Source of the DNA: Parvibaculum sp045863935
GTDB taxonomy: Bacteria > Pseudomonadota > Alphaproteobacteria > Parvibaculales > Parvibaculaceae
Assembly (NCBI RefSeq): GCF_045863935.1
Contig: NZ_BTVP01000004.1
Coordinates: forward strand, 66,099-130,098
Length of the DNA: 64,000 nucleotides
Direction of reading: 5' to 3'
The notes below the pieces were generated by a model. The model was not told where the DNA came from. It saw only the letters and a program-made list of their open reading frames with translations, and made no database searches. Of this stretch, positions 46,060-53,906 are shown one piece after another. Numbering within the stretch: the first letter of the stretch is position 1; each line of letters begins with the position of its first letter. The position numbers were made by a program, and so were the translations under genes.

Positions 46060-46533
46060 CTACGATTTCAGTTCATACGTGACCCAGTGGGTCGCCACCG
46101 CAACGTCGTCATAAAGCCGCCGCGCGGTTGTATTGTCGGTCGCGGTGATCCAACGCACCGAAGGCCAGCCGCGCTCACGCGCGATCTCGGCAATCTGCTG
46201 GATGAGCTTGTGTCCAACACCACGGCCGCGCTTCAAGGGATCAACGAACAAATCGTCGAGGAACCCAGCGTCATTGCCCTGCAACGGTTTGGGTTGTGGC
46301 CGGTAGTGCGCAAGGCCGATCAATTCACCGCTGGCACCAACAGCGACCAGCCCTTCCAATGGGTGAGCCGGATCGTGGAGCCACGCCCAAGTCTGATCCA
46401 GAATGGCGTCGGTAATCTCTCGTTTGTAGAACGTGGCATAGCCTCGGTAGAGAGGACGCCAAGCGGCTGCATCTTCGGTCGATACCGGCCGAACCCGAAT
46501 GTCTGTTGTGTTCGACGAACCCGTAGCCGTCAT
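46060..46533 (-). CDS. GNAT-family N-acetyltransferase
   Basis: 157 residues: DIRVRPVSTEDAAAWRPLYR, LFVDPLKRGRGVGHKLIQQI and VRWITATDNTTARRLYDDV. Both GNATs in this operon have the FVDP-x-RG-x-G loop and may act on related substrates. The start is the ATG at 46533. It lies 25 bp before the PEP mutase-like gene. Confidence 0.87.
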   Translation of the reverse strand: MTATGSSNTTDIRVRPVSTEDAAAWRPLYRGYATFYKREITDAILDQTWAWLHDPAHPLEGLVAVGASGELIGLAHYRPQPKPLQGNDAGFLDDLFVDPLKRGRGVGHKLIQQIAEIARERGWPSVRWITATDNTTARRLYDDVAVATHWVTYELKS

Positions 46534-46558
46534 AGTTCCTCCCTTCTGTTGTTCGCCG

Positions 46559-47401
46559 TCACTGACGGTCGCTCGTTGCATCGTCCGCCATGAATTTCGA
46601 GATGACCGCGCCGGGAAGCGCCTCGGCCGCATAGGTGAAAGTGCCGGAGTTTCGCACTTCCTCGGCGGCGCGCATCAGCCCGCCGAACGCGGCGCGCGCC
46701 ATCGAACCCCCAACGCTGATGCGGCGAACACCCGCATCTTCAAGCTCGGATACCGAGTAGGTCGGCCCCTTGAGACCCATGACCACGTTCACCGGCTTAT
46801 CAACCGCGCGACATACGAGTCTGATCGCTTCTATGTCGGGCAGTCCCGGCGCGTAGAGGACTTCCGCACCCGCTTCGGAGAACGCCTGAAGTCGTTTGAT
46901 CGTGTCGTCCAGGTTCTCGCGGCCGTAAAGATGGTTCTCGGCTCTCGCCGTCAGGACGAAGGGAAGATTGCGTGCGGCCTCGGCGGCAGCGCGGACCCGA
47001 TCGACAGCGTGAGCAAACTCATAGATCGGATTGTCGGGATCGCCGGTTGCGTCCTCAATCGAGCCTCCAACCAGCCCGACCGATGACGCCATGCGGATGG
47101 TCTCCGCGCAGATATCGGCACCTGCGCCAAACCCGTCCCCGAGGTCGGCGGAGACCGGCAGATGGGTGGCGCCGACGATTTCGGCAGCGTTCGCCAGTAT
47201 TTCGTCTCGGCCGAGGCCAGTCAGCGAGTCGCGCCGTCCCTTCGAGAAGGCATATCCCGCGCTCGTGGTCGCGAGTGCTTCAAAACCGAAACTGGTCAAC
47301 AGCCGGGTCGAACCGGCGTCCCAAGGGTTCGGGATGACAAAGGCTGCGTCCCGCTGGTGCAAGGCCCTGAATAGCTGGAATTTCTGTTGCTGGTCCGACA
47401 T
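46559..47401 (-). CDS. Isocitrate lyase / PEP mutase family protein
   Basis: 280 residues, TIM-barrel of the ICL/PEPM superfamily: AFVIPNPWDAGSTRLLTSFG, ATTSAGYAFSKGR, VSADLGDGFG and SIEDATGDPDNPIYEF. The family includes carboxyPEP mutase, phosphonopyruvate hydrolase and 2-methylisocitrate lyase. The ICL hallmark KKCGH is absent, so it is not an isocitrate lyase. A C-C or C-P bond enzyme on a keto acid is possible. Confidence 0.83.
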   Translation of the reverse strand: MSDQQQKFQLFRALHQRDAAFVIPNPWDAGSTRLLTSFGFEALATTSAGYAFSKGRRDSLTGLGRDEILANAAEIVGATHLPVSADLGDGFGAGADICAETIRMASSVGLVGGSIEDATGDPDNPIYEFAHAVDRVRAAAEAARNLPFVLTARAENHLYGRENLDDTIKRLQAFSEAGAEVLYAPGLPDIEAIRLVCRAVDKPVNVVMGLKGPTYSVSELEDAGVRRISVGGSMARAAFGGLMRAAEEVRNSGTFTYAAEALPGAVISKFMADDATSDRQ

Positions 47402-47413
47402 GGTATTCCCTCC

Positions 47414-48328
47414 CTATGTCTGCATGGGCTGGGCTGGCGCTCTCAACGCAATCGCAGCGGCGATCAGGATCAACGCGAAGCCGAAGAGATCGGCGGGTGT
47501 TGGCCGCTCGCCGAGGACTATCGCCGATGCGATGACGCCGAAGACCGGGACCAAAAGGGTGCCAAGTCCTGCGGTTCCCGCAGGAAGGCGGTCGAGCACT
47601 TTAAACCAGAGCGGATAGGCGACGGCGGTTCCGGCAACGACACCATAGAGCAACCCGAGCCAGGGGAGCACGCCGACAGGTGCATCAACCCCGACGCCGG
47701 TGAACAGCATCCCGATGATGGAGACCAGCGCACCGGCAAGAAGCTGATAGATGGCGACGGCAAGCGGGTGCGCAGGAACGCGCGCCCATTTGAGATAGAC
47801 AATGCCGATTGCCCAACAGATCGCCGAACCAATCGCAGCGAGCGCACCCAGCGAAACACCGGCCTGGATCAGCGGCCAGAGCAGCACAAGCAGGCCGGCC
47901 GCGCACAGCACAAGGGCGGCGATCCGGGCGGTTGTCAGGGTCTCCTTGAGGATCACACGGGCCGCGAGCGCCACCCATATTGGCATGGTGTAGGCACAAA
48001 TCGCGGCACGCCCGGTCGAGGTGTAAAGAATGGCTATTGCGGATAGCGCTCCGAAACCGCCACAGGCGAACAGCCCCGACACGATCAGATGGAAACGGTC
48101 GCTGACTTTACGCACGCGAAGGCTCGCGCCGATCATGGGCGCGAGTATGGCCAGCAACCCCGCGCCGGCTAGGAAGGACAAGGTGCGGAAGGTCCACGGC
48201 GAGAAGGCGCGCAGACCGAAATTGGTCGCGATGTAGTTCACGCCCCAAAGGAACGCGACCAGAAGCAAAGCTGCTCTGGCCGCGAAGGGCTCTGATGTCT
48301 GCCCGGAGGCCGCACTGGTGACGCTCAC
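47414..48328 (-). CDS. EamA-family transporter (DMT superfamily)
   Basis: 304 residues with ten hydrophobic segments in two EamA repeats: ALLLVAFLWGVNYIATNFGL and AYTMPIWVALAARVILKET, then VLPWLGLLYGVVAGTAVAYP. The family commonly exports amino acids and metabolites. Overlaps the upstream GNAT by 4 bp. Probably an exporter in the same operon. Confidence 0.88.
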   Translation of the reverse strand: MSVTSAASGQTSEPFAARAALLLVAFLWGVNYIATNFGLRAFSPWTFRTLSFLAGAGLLAILAPMIGASLRVRKVSDRFHLIVSGLFACGGFGALSAIAILYTSTGRAAICAYTMPIWVALAARVILKETLTTARIAALVLCAAGLLVLLWPLIQAGVSLGALAAIGSAICWAIGIVYLKWARVPAHPLAVAIYQLLAGALVSIIGMLFTGVGVDAPVGVLPWLGLLYGVVAGTAVAYPLWFKVLDRLPAGTAGLGTLLVPVFGVIASAIVLGERPTPADLFGFALILIAAAIALRAPAQPMQT

Positions 48329-48987
48329 TGATCGAACGCCAGCTTACTCAGTTGCTGTCCTGAACTGTCGAAGTTGTCGGCCTTCAACCAGCGTTCATAG
48401 CCGGCGCGTAGGCGCGGCCAATCGCTGTCGATGATCGAGAACCACGCAGTATCGCGGTTACGGCCCTTGACGACCATATGCTGCCGGAAAATGCCCTCGA
48501 AACTGAACCCGAAACGCTCCGCTGCTCGCTTGGAAGGAAGATTGGCGTTGTCGCACTTCCACTCGAAGCGGCGGTATCCGAGGCGGAACGCATAGTCGGC
48601 GAAGAGGAACAGCGCCTCTGTCGCGATCCGCGTTCGCGTGATCGCTGGTCCCCACATGATGTTACCGATTTCGATCACGCCATGGACCGTATCCACGCGC
48701 ATCAACGCCTGCCGTCCTTCGGCCCTGCCGGTCGCCTTGTCGATGACGGCAAAGAACAATGGGTCGGCGCTGGCTTCGGCCTTCTCGGCCCAGGCTCGCA
48801 GTTCGCCCAGATCGGCCGGCGCATGGTCAAACAGATACCTGAACCGATCATCCGCGCCCGGGGCGGCCGCAGCCTCGAATAACGTCTGCACATGCTGTTC
48901 CGCGTTCAGCGGCTCCAGTCGTGTGTAAGACCCTTCCAATATTCTCCGCTCCGGTTTGGGAGCGCCTTTCCATTTACTCAGATCCAC
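48325..48987 (-). CDS. RimJ/RimL-type GNAT acetyltransferase
   Basis: 220 residues: GSYTRLEPLNAEQHVQTLFE, IEIGNIMWGPAITRTRIATEA and FEWKCDNANLPSKRAAERFG, the standard RimJ/RimL layout. First gene of the eight-gene minus-strand operon ending at 44012, with site D 69 bp upstream. Proteins of this type acetylate amino acids, peptides or small amines. Confidence 0.87.
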   Translation of the reverse strand: MDLSKWKGAPKPERRILEGSYTRLEPLNAEQHVQTLFEAAAAPGADDRFRYLFDHAPADLGELRAWAEKAEASADPLFFAVIDKATGRAEGRQALMRVDTVHGVIEIGNIMWGPAITRTRIATEALFLFADYAFRLGYRRFEWKCDNANLPSKRAAERFGFSFEGIFRQHMVVKGRNRDTAWFSIIDSDWPRLRAGYERWLKADNFDSSGQQLSKLAFDQ

Positions 48988-49055
48988 TAAAACACCATCC
49001 AGAATCTGACGGTCGATACCGTCGTTGAGTCAGCAATCCTGTCATTGCCACAGAT

Positions 49056-49100
49056 ATGGCCTGCTGCTCCCCTCCACTTTGCCTATTCCATACAGACCAA
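49056..49100 (+). promoter_or_regulatory. Putative MocR/PdxR binding site D (GNAT-EamA operon)
   Basis: ATGGCCTG at 49056 and CAGACCA at 49093, offset 37 bp, with middle CCCCTCCACTTTGCC. About 69 bp before the GNAT start at 48987. Same orientation to the gene as sites A-C, although 11 kb from the regulator. Confidence 0.65.
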
Positions 49101-49165
49101 TTAGGTCGGGGATAACCAAGCGGAGGTTTGTAGAGGGACGGAGCTACCTCGGTTCGGCGCGTGCT

Positions 49166-51226
49166 TCAGAGCGTGAGGCCGCGAGACCGCCCCAACTGCC
49201 ACGACACCGATCCGCCCTGAACGACGCCGCTGACCTCGCGGCCGAGCTGGCGGTCGATGACCGGCCGCCACGGGACAAGGGTGAACTCGTGGCTCTGCTC
49301 GACCACGGCGAACTTTCCGCTCGATAGCTGGACGGTCCCGGCGAACTTACCGGAGACGGTCTCGCCATCGGTGGCGGCGCGGAACGGCAGGCCCTTCGTC
49401 GCGGCCAGCTCGCCACCGACACGGGCAACCTCGCGCTCGCGCAGCGTGGCGAGAAGATTTCGCCGATAGGCGATGCCGCCGCCCGGCTGACGGGCCGCGT
49501 CGCCCCGGTCGATATGATGCTCGCGGCGGCGATCCATCGCCTCGCGCACCTCGCGGCCGAAGCCGGCGGGCGCGAGATCTGATGTCTCGGCCGAGACCAG
49601 TCGCCGGTCGAGCCAGGTCATACCGTCCGCGCCGATCTGCTGTTCAAGCCGGGCGGTGGCGAGGATGCGGATATTGGCCTGCCGGTTGCGGCCCGCGTCA
49701 TAGGCGGCGGCGCGCGCCTCGTAGTCTTGCGGGATGCGCCACTGGTCGTCGTCGATCCGCTCGGCGATCCCCGCGCGGCGCAGCGCCTCCAGCCGGCGCA
49801 CATGCGCATCGATATAGCCACCATAGTCGCCGCCGGGCGCGCGGCCCTCGAACTTCGCCTGTTCGAGATGCCGGCTTGGCCGATAGATGCCGCCTTCGGC
49901 GATCGTCGCGATGGTGCGGTCGGACGGACGGCTCGCGGTATCCGGCGGGCCAATCTCGACGACGCTGCCGATCCGGGCATCGGCGACGCGGGCCGGGTCG
50001 ATGCCGGCGACATGGTGCGTGCGGCCGTCGATGCCGTCGACCACCACGGTCAGGTTCTCGCCCAGCTCGTCGGTCAGATATTTGTCGACGACGCGGCCGA
50101 CGATCGGGACTTCCGGCGCGGCGTCGTGAATTTGGAAGGTCATGGGGTCGCGCTCCAGCCCGTCGGCCTTCAGCGCCTTGTGCATGTTGCGGATGATGTC
50201 GCCGCGCTCGCCCAGCTCGCGCAGCGCCGGTTCCATCCGCTCACCCAGTTCCCAGACGCCCGGCGCGTGCTCGGTGGCGAAGCCCATCTTCTCCAGCTTG
50301 GCGAGACGGCGCAGGCGCAGCGTCCGGTTGAACTGGCGCTTCGGATCGGCGGGCTCGTGGCGCAGGTCGAGGAAGCGGTCATCGGCTTCCTCGGTCATGG
50401 CGCGGTCGATGCGGGTGAAGCGGTCATCGTCGACTTCGGCCGAGAGTTTGCGGCTCTGCTCGATCTCCGTGACGGGGCCGAGTTCGAGCGTGGCGAGATC
50501 GCTCGCCCGTTCGCGGATGCCGTTGGCGAGATAGTCGCCGTTGATGACGAGGTTTTCGCCCAGCTCGTCCTTGCCGCGCACGATGACATGGACATGCGGA
50601 TGGCCGGTGTTGTGGTGATTGACCGCGACCCAATCGAGCCGGGTGCCGAGATCGGTTTCGACCTGGCTCATGAGGTCGCGCGTATAGGCCGTGAGGTGGG
50701 AAAGGTCCGCGCCGTCCTCGGGCGAAACGATGAAGCGGAACTGGTGGCGATCGTCCGCGCCGCGCTCGACGAAGGCGGTTCCGTCGGCACGGTCTTCGGT
50801 CGCCGAATAGAGCTGGCCGCGCTCGCCGTCGCGCGAGGTGCCGTCACGCTGGATGTAGCGGAGATGCGCGGCGGACTTCCCGTTCTTGCCCGCGCCCTGA
50901 ACGTAGCGGGTTTTGACGACGACGCGGCGCTGGCCGGGCGTGCTGTGCTTCCATCCGCCCGACAAGGTGCGGGCGCGCACGAAGGCCGCGCCGCGTCCGC
51001 GCTTGAGGCCCGGCGCGCTCGTCCGCGCCGCCTTGCCGCCCTTGGCGGGCGACGACGATCGGGAGCGCGATGGTGACGACGCCGAGGACCGTGACGGGCT
51101 GTTGCTCTGCTGACGCGCGATCTTCTTCGCCTGGGTGAGAAAGCTCTTGGCCTTACCGAGTTTGGGCGTGTCGGCGCGGATGCGGCCGGGCTTCGGCCGA
51201 AAGCGAAATTCGTCGTCGGCGCTCAA
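49166..51226 (-). CDS. Relaxase/mobilisation protein (TraI/RlxS-like, VirD2 family)
   Basis: 686 residues. The basic N-terminus (SADDEFRFRPKPGRIRAD) is followed by a Ser/Lys-rich linker. The metal-binding relaxase domain contains VNHHNTGHPHVHVIVRG (three-His motif). A helicase-like or DUF3363-type C-terminal region covers the rest. I chose the TTG at 51226 because GGAGG lies 7 bp upstream; the open frame continues over 250 codons farther but is low-complexity and unlike any relaxase. It nicks the oriT and leads the DNA into the recipient. An oriT candidate lies just upstream. Confidence 0.9.
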   Translation of the reverse strand: MSADDEFRFRPKPGRIRADTPKLGKAKSFLTQAKKIARQQSNSPSRSSASSPSRSRSSSPAKGGKAARTSAPGLKRGRGAAFVRARTLSGGWKHSTPGQRRVVVKTRYVQGAGKNGKSAAHLRYIQRDGTSRDGERGQLYSATEDRADGTAFVERGADDRHQFRFIVSPEDGADLSHLTAYTRDLMSQVETDLGTRLDWVAVNHHNTGHPHVHVIVRGKDELGENLVINGDYLANGIRERASDLATLELGPVTEIEQSRKLSAEVDDDRFTRIDRAMTEEADDRFLDLRHEPADPKRQFNRTLRLRRLAKLEKMGFATEHAPGVWELGERMEPALRELGERGDIIRNMHKALKADGLERDPMTFQIHDAAPEVPIVGRVVDKYLTDELGENLTVVVDGIDGRTHHVAGIDPARVADARIGSVVEIGPPDTASRPSDRTIATIAEGGIYRPSRHLEQAKFEGRAPGGDYGGYIDAHVRRLEALRRAGIAERIDDDQWRIPQDYEARAAAYDAGRNRQANIRILATARLEQQIGADGMTWLDRRLVSAETSDLAPAGFGREVREAMDRRREHHIDRGDAARQPGGGIAYRRNLLATLREREVARVGGELAATKGLPFRAATDGETVSGKFAGTVQLSSGKFAVVEQSHEFTLVPWRPVIDRQLGREVSGVVQGGSVSWQLGRSRGLTL

Positions 51227-51392
51227 GGACGCGCCTCCGGCCAAACACGCAGAGAACCGTCCGATTTCGGGCCATGGTGCCGGTCGAAACCCAGCAAAGC
51301 CAAGGCTTTGCGCGAACACGCGGCACGCGGGCTCCAGAAGCAAGGTGCCGGAAACGGCGCTCCAAAACAGTGTGCAGACAAGGGCTTGCCCT

Positions 51393-51440
51393 GAAACCGC
51401 CGCCCCGTGGTGCCGGTTTCCTTTATCTTGCCCTCCGCCC
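51393..51440 (+). other. Candidate origin of transfer (oriT)
   Basis: GAAACCG at 51393-51399 pairs with CGGTTTC at 51414-51420 (7-bp inverted repeat, 14-bp loop). Immediately after is CTTTATCTTGCC; TATCTTGC at 51424-51431 resembles the RP4/Ti nic consensus YATCCTGY. It lies in the non-coding gap upstream of the relaxase gene, the usual place for oriT. The nic assignment is by similarity only. Confidence 0.5.
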
Positions 51441-51539
51441 TTTCTTCCCTTCCTGCCCTCAAGACGGGGAATGCAGCCAGGCGACCCGTTGCCTGACTGC
51501 ACACCGGATTCGGCCCGCTCGAACGCAAGAACGCGATGC
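51441..51539. other. Remainder of the relaxase-transglycosylase gap
   Basis: The gap 51227-51539 has the candidate oriT and otherwise only GC-rich sequence with low-complexity pyrimidine tracts. No gene is supported. Confidence 0.35.
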
Positions 51540-52463
51540 TCATCGCATTCCCCCGCCGTTCGCACGGGCCACGAACATGACGCCGCGCTGCGGCTCGCTA
51601 TCTGCTGGATCGCGCACCGGAACGGCAGCGCGACCGTCGCCGGATCGCCCGCTGGATTGCGCATCCGACTGCCCGCCCGATGACGGCGCGGCTGCGGTTT
51701 GCGTGCTGCCCGCGCGCAGGATGAACAGCGGGGCTTCGCGCCAATCGGGCGGCGGCTCGGCGCGCTTCTCCGGCGTATCGGGTGTGGCCGCACCGCCGAG
51801 CAGCGGCAATAGCGCGGCGACATACGCGCGGGTTTCGGCGGGCAGCGGGCGGCCGGTCGCGCGATGATCGTCGTAGCGGCCGGGACCGGCATTGTAGGCG
51901 GCGAGCATGGCCGCGACATTGCCATAGCGGTCCCACATCTCGCGCAGATAGGCGGTGCCTGCGAGGATGTTGTCGTGCGGATCATAAGGATCGCGGCCGA
52001 GCCGATAGCGCACGCGCAAACCCGCCCAGGTGTCGGGCATGACCTGCATCAAGCCGAGCGCGCCGGCTGTCGAGATCGCGCGCACGTCGCCCGCGCTTTC
52101 GGCGCGCAGCACGGCGCGAATCCAGTGCTCGGGAATGCCGAAGCGCTGCGATGCCTCGGTGATGTGCGCGCGGTGCGGATCGGCGACCGGGCGCATGACG
52201 GACGCCGATTGCGCGATCGTCACCGTCGGCCCGGCCGGCAGCGTGAGCGTGACGGCGAGGAGAAGAACGGCATAGCGCCGTGACGATCGTTCTCCGCCGA
52301 ACCGCCAGCCTGCCAGCGTGCTCGCTGCGGTCAAGGGTGCGCGCAGAGCGCCGGCCGATGGCCGCCCTTGACCTTCGCTGTGCGCGCCGGCCGACTTGTG
52401 GTCGAGCGGGACGAAGGAATGAGACGGCCTTCCCGCGAACAAAGGAATGATGGGAGCGCGCAC
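51540..52463 (-). CDS. Lytic transglycosylase (T4SS peptidoglycan hydrolase)
   Basis: 307 residues. A hydrophobic segment (AVLLLAVTLTLPAGPTVTI) is followed by an SLT domain with catalytic Glu in AVLRAESAGDVRAISTAGA, then LGLMQVMPDTW and MLAAYNAGPGRYDDH. It opens the cell wall for the mating channel (VirB1-like). The GTG at 52463 follows the DUF736 stop by 3 bp; the true start may be later, closer to the membrane segment. Confidence 0.85.
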   Translation of the reverse strand: MRAPIIPLFAGRPSHSFVPLDHKSAGAHSEGQGRPSAGALRAPLTAASTLAGWRFGGERSSRRYAVLLLAVTLTLPAGPTVTIAQSASVMRPVADPHRAHITEASQRFGIPEHWIRAVLRAESAGDVRAISTAGALGLMQVMPDTWAGLRVRYRLGRDPYDPHDNILAGTAYLREMWDRYGNVAAMLAAYNAGPGRYDDHRATGRPLPAETRAYVAALLPLLGGAATPDTPEKRAEPPPDWREAPLFILRAGSTQTAAAPSSGGQSDAQSSGRSGDGRAAVPVRDPADSEPQRGVMFVARANGGGMR

Positions 52464-52466
52464 CGA

Positions 52467-52799
52467 TCAGCTCCGATCTTCGCGCGCCCGCTGGCGCTTC
52501 CATGCGAGCCGGAAGGTGCGTCCCTCGTCGTCGGCCTGGAAGAGCGCCGGACGAAACAGTGCGGGGAAAATCGGGCTGTCGATCTCCAGGGCGATGTAGT
52601 CCCCGGCGCGTTCGCCGACACGTTTCCACGCCGCGCCGATCTCGGGGCCGTCCTCGTCGTCGAGATGAATGCGCCAGGCGGGCGCGTTGTCGGCGTCGCC
52701 CGGATCGATGGCGACGAGCACGATGGCCTCGTCGATGCCGAACAAACGGATGCGGCCGGCATAGCCGTTGGCGGTCGGTTCAAAGAGGGTAGAGGGCAT
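52467..52799 (-). CDS. DUF736 protein
   Basis: 110 residues: YAGRIRLFGIDEAIVLVAID, APAWRIHLDDEDGPEIGAAW and GDYIALEIDSPIFPALFRPA. The family is a constant companion of alphaproteobacterial transfer regions and its function is unknown. The ATG at 52799 was chosen. It lies 34 bp after traF on the same strand. Confidence 0.85.
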   Translation of the reverse strand: MPSTLFEPTANGYAGRIRLFGIDEAIVLVAIDPGDADNAPAWRIHLDDEDGPEIGAAWKRVGERAGDYIALEIDSPIFPALFRPALFQADDEGRTFRLAWKRQRAREDRS

Positions 52800-52833
52800 G
52801 GTCAGTCTCCTTCGCTGGGGGTGATGGGGATGG

Positions 52834-53391
52834 TCAGCGCGTCGCCGATGATGTTCGGGCGCGCCAGACGAAGCGGCCGTCGCCGTCCTCGTCGGTCCAG
52901 AGCGGCCGCGCGCGGCCGATGACGGTGCGCGCCGGAACGGGGCCGAAGTAGCGGCCGTCCAGGCTGTCGCGGACACCGGGATTCATGAGGAAGAGTTCGC
53001 CGGGCGCGATGATGTGGCAGCCCTGCCAGACGGGCAGATCGCGGCCGATCCGGTCGCGGTCGAGCCCATCGCCGATCGCTACGCCATCGACCGTGACGGT
53101 GCGGCCAGTGCGGCAAACCTGCTGGCCAGGAAGCCCCGCGACGCGCTTCAGGAGCGGCACGCCGTTGCCGACATAGCCGCGCGCGACCATGAAATGGGCG
53201 AGCGGTTCGGGAGGAATGACGGCGACCAGTTCGGGCACGGCCAGCCGATCGGCCGGGGCGATGGCGTAGAGCCCGACCGGCGCGCTGGCGGTGACGTTCC
53301 AGACCAACCGTGTCGGCATGTCGGTCACGGCGGTCGCGGCGATGGTGATGACGGCAAGCGCCGACACCGCGACGATGCGGCGGCGGCTCAT
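52834..53391 (-). CDS. traF: TraF-like conjugative signal peptidase (S26)
   Basis: 185 residues. An N-terminal membrane anchor is followed by the Ser nucleophile in VTASAPVGLYAI and the general-base Lys in PLLKRVAGLPGQ; MNPGVRDSLDGRYFGPV lies near the C-terminus. The family matures the pilin TrbC. Overlaps DUF2840 by 4 bp. Confidence 0.9.
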   Translation of the reverse strand: MSRRRIVAVSALAVITIAATAVTDMPTRLVWNVTASAPVGLYAIAPADRLAVPELVAVIPPEPLAHFMVARGYVGNGVPLLKRVAGLPGQQVCRTGRTVTVDGVAIGDGLDRDRIGRDLPVWQGCHIIAPGELFLMNPGVRDSLDGRYFGPVPARTVIGRARPLWTDEDGDGRFVWRARTSSATR

Positions 53392-53906
53392 GGGTCAATC
53401 CTCCGGCGGCCGATCCACGCGGCATGGCGCTCGGGCGTGTAGGCGTTCGGCTCCAGACCGGCGGAAAGCCGGTTATGGACGTGCCGCCAATGGTCGGGCG
53501 ACGCCTCGGCCGGATCGAGGCCGAGCGCTTCCACCGCGTCGATCGCGGCAAGCGCGCGCTGGACCTTGGGCCAGCCGTCGATCCGCAACAGGATGTCGCC
53601 GCCCGGCTGCACGAAGGGCAAGGTCTGGAAGGGCTCGCCCCGGCCGATGGCGCGCACGATGTCGATGCGTGAAACGACTGTGCCGTGCTCGCCCGCCGCC
53701 CAGCGGACGAAGGCGAAGATGCTGTCGGGCGCGAAGCCGACGATGCTGCGGCGACGGTCGAGGATCTGTTCGTAGCTCTTGCGCCCGAACCTGATCCAGC
53801 GCTCGACCTTGCGTTTCTCGAAGGTCAGTTCGACCATGGTGGTGAATGGTGCGGGTCCGTCCGGCTGCGGACGGCCATGGGCGCGGTGGGAGGCTTTGCC
53901 GCTCAT
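53388..53906 (-). CDS. DUF2840 protein
   Basis: 172 residues: VELTFEKRKVERWIRFGRKS, SIVGFAPDSIFAFVRWAAGE and PDHWRHVHNRLSAGLEPNAY. Regularly found between parA and traF in Tn4371-like elements. Here it begins inside the repA stop (ATGA overlap), because parA is absent. Confidence 0.85.
   Translation of the reverse strand: MSGKASHRAHGRPQPDGPAPFTTMVELTFEKRKVERWIRFGRKSYEQILDRRRSIVGFAPDSIFAFVRWAAGEHGTVVSRIDIVRAIGRGEPFQTLPFVQPGGDILLRIDGWPKVQRALAAIDAVEALGLDPAEASPDHWRHVHNRLSAGLEPNAYTPERHAAWIGRRRIDP

Noticed and set aside
51227..51985. N-terminal extension of the relaxase by about 250 residues
   Set aside because: Composition changes abruptly, the segment overlaps the transglycosylase gene and candidate oriT, and a good GGAGG ribosome site marks the TTG at 51226.
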